Shown piece after piece: positions 4,726-5,564 of a stretch of 5,564 nt of DNA. The position numbers were made by a program, and so were the translations under genes. Every line of letters begins with the position of its first letter. The first letter of the stretch is position 1. Origin of the DNA: Eggerthellaceae bacterium (GTDB taxonomy: Bacteria > Actinomycetota > Coriobacteriia > Coriobacteriales > Eggerthellaceae); assembly GCA_017533165.1 (NCBI GenBank), contig JAFXIM010000026.1:1-5564 (forward strand), read 5' to 3'. The notes beneath the pieces were generated by a model. The model saw only the letters and a program-made list of their open reading frames with translations. It was not told the origin of the DNA and ran no database searches.

Positions 4726-5564
4726 ATGCCTCTCATCGAGCTCAACGACGCACTCCTTACCGACCCCAGACTTGCCGTCTTCTCAAGCATGACCGACTCT
4801 GAGCTTAAGGACCCCAGGCAAATGGTCGGCTTGGCGCTGGCCGTAGGCATGAGCGACCGCTTGCAATCGGGGCTTTTCATAGCCGAGTCCAAAAACGTCA
4901 TCGAACGGGCGCTCAACAGCGGGTGCCGCTGCTTTGCCTTGCTCGTCGAGCGTTGCTGGCTCGATCAAAGCTCTAATCTCATAGAACGCCTGCTTGGCGA
5001 AGACGAAGGCACCCCCGTCTTCGTCGCTAACGCTCAGCAGCGCAAGGCTATCACCGGATACCAAACCACGCGAGGCCCCCTCGCCGCATTCGTGCGACCC
5101 CAGCCCAAAAAGATCGAGGATCTTCTTCAAAATGCACGACGGGTCGCCATTCTCGAGGACATCACCAACTTCACCAACATCGGCGCCATCTTTAGATCTG
5201 CCGCAGCTCTTGGCATAGATGCCGTTTTGGTGACACCTTCCTGCCACGACCCCCTTTACCGCCGCGCTTCGCGCGTGTCTATGGGCACGGTGTTTCAAGT
5301 ACCCTGGACCTACATCGGAAGCTCGCGCGATTGGGCGGACGAAGGAGTGCCGCAATTGCACGCACTCGGCTTTAAAACGGCCGCACTCGCCCTGTCGGAC
5401 GATTCCATTCCGCTGCAGGATAAGCGCCTTCAAGCCTGCGACAAACTCGCTTTGGTGTTGGGAACGGAAGGTGACGGCCTCGCGCATAGCACTATTGCAG
5501 CCTGCGACTACACCGTGCGCATACCCATGGATCATGAAGTCGACTCCCTCAACGTAGCTGCCGC
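4726..5564 (+). CDS. TrmH/SpoU-family RNA 2'-O-ribose methyltransferase (partial, 3' end beyond window)
   Basis: This enzyme should transfer a methyl group from S-adenosylmethionine to a ribose 2'-OH in tRNA or rRNA. 279 residues are visible and the frame is open at the right edge, just inside the last conserved motif. An N-terminal region of about 120 residues, resembling the substrate-binding domain of SpoU enzymes, precedes the trefoil-knot catalytic domain. Motif 1 is at 144-163 (Asn151, Gly153, Arg157 in NIGAIFRSAAALG), motif 2 is LGTEGDGL at 245-252 with Thr where Asn or Ser is common, and motif 3 begins as IPMDHEVDSLNVAA at 266-279 with the conserved Ser-Leu-Asn. A Cys/Arg-rich patch (67-77) is unremarkable. 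ATG at 4726 starts four bases after the thioesterase stop, and its AAGGA site lies in the end of that gene, so the two are co-transcribed and probably coupled. The exact RNA target is unknown. Confidence 0.93.
   Translation, partial: MPLIELNDALLTDPRLAVFSSMTDSELKDPRQMVGLALAVGMSDRLQSGLFIAESKNVIERALNSGCRCFALLVERCWLDQSSNLIERLLGEDEGTPVFVANAQQRKAITGYQTTRGPLAAFVRPQPKKIEDLLQNARRVAILEDITNFTNIGAIFRSAAALGIDAVLVTPSCHDPLYRRASRVSMGTVFQVPWTYIGSSRDWADEGVPQLHALGFKTAALALSDDSIPLQDKRLQACDKLALVLGTEGDGLAHSTIAACDYTVRIPMDHEVDSLNVAA

Noticed and set aside
4783..5535. Minus-strand 250-codon open frame
   Set aside because: Antisense to the RNA methyltransferase with its three conserved SpoU motifs.

Overview
The window looks like a chromosomal housekeeping region from a moderately GC-rich bacterium. 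The gene content (undecaprenyl-diphosphatase, stand-alone AroQ chorismate mutase next to a type I-beta DAHP synthase, an anaerobe-type radical SAM enzyme) and the strong purine-rich ribosome binding sites suggest an anaerobic high-GC Gram-positive such as a member of the Coriobacteriia/Eggerthellaceae. That placement is an inference from style and content; no marker gene here proves it. I see no mobile element, tRNA, rRNA or CRISPR array.

The left part (1-3192) is read from the minus strand. In transcription order it holds uppP (cell-wall lipid carrier recycling), a 237-base gap with candidate regulatory structure, the chorismate mutase and DAHP synthase pair joined by a 4-base ATGA overlap, a hairpin that may end that operon, and the first 242 codons of a radical SAM protein that runs off the left edge. 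The right part (3465-5564) is read from the plus strand: a TatD-family metal-dependent hydrolase, a YbgC-like hotdog thioesterase and a SpoU/TrmH-type RNA 2'-O-methyltransferase cut by the right edge. The three are tightly packed (30 and 4 bases apart) and probably form one operon. uppP and the TatD gene are divergent, with a gap of about 270 bases that contains a perfect 18-base palindrome.

The aromatic pair forms one functional unit: DAHP synthase commits carbon to the shikimate pathway and chorismate mutase directs chorismate toward Phe/Tyr. In Bacillus-type enzymes the two are one fused protein and the mutase domain carries feedback control. Here they are separate but translationally coupled, so regulation through complex formation is a reasonable guess. 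The other genes are linked by position rather than by an obvious shared pathway.

I found no convincing new multi-gene system. The points most worth a second look are three phased half-sites around the likely aroQ promoter, interleaved complementary arms with a tiny leader ORF in the aroQ leader, the charged insertion in UppP, and the palindrome between the divergent genes.
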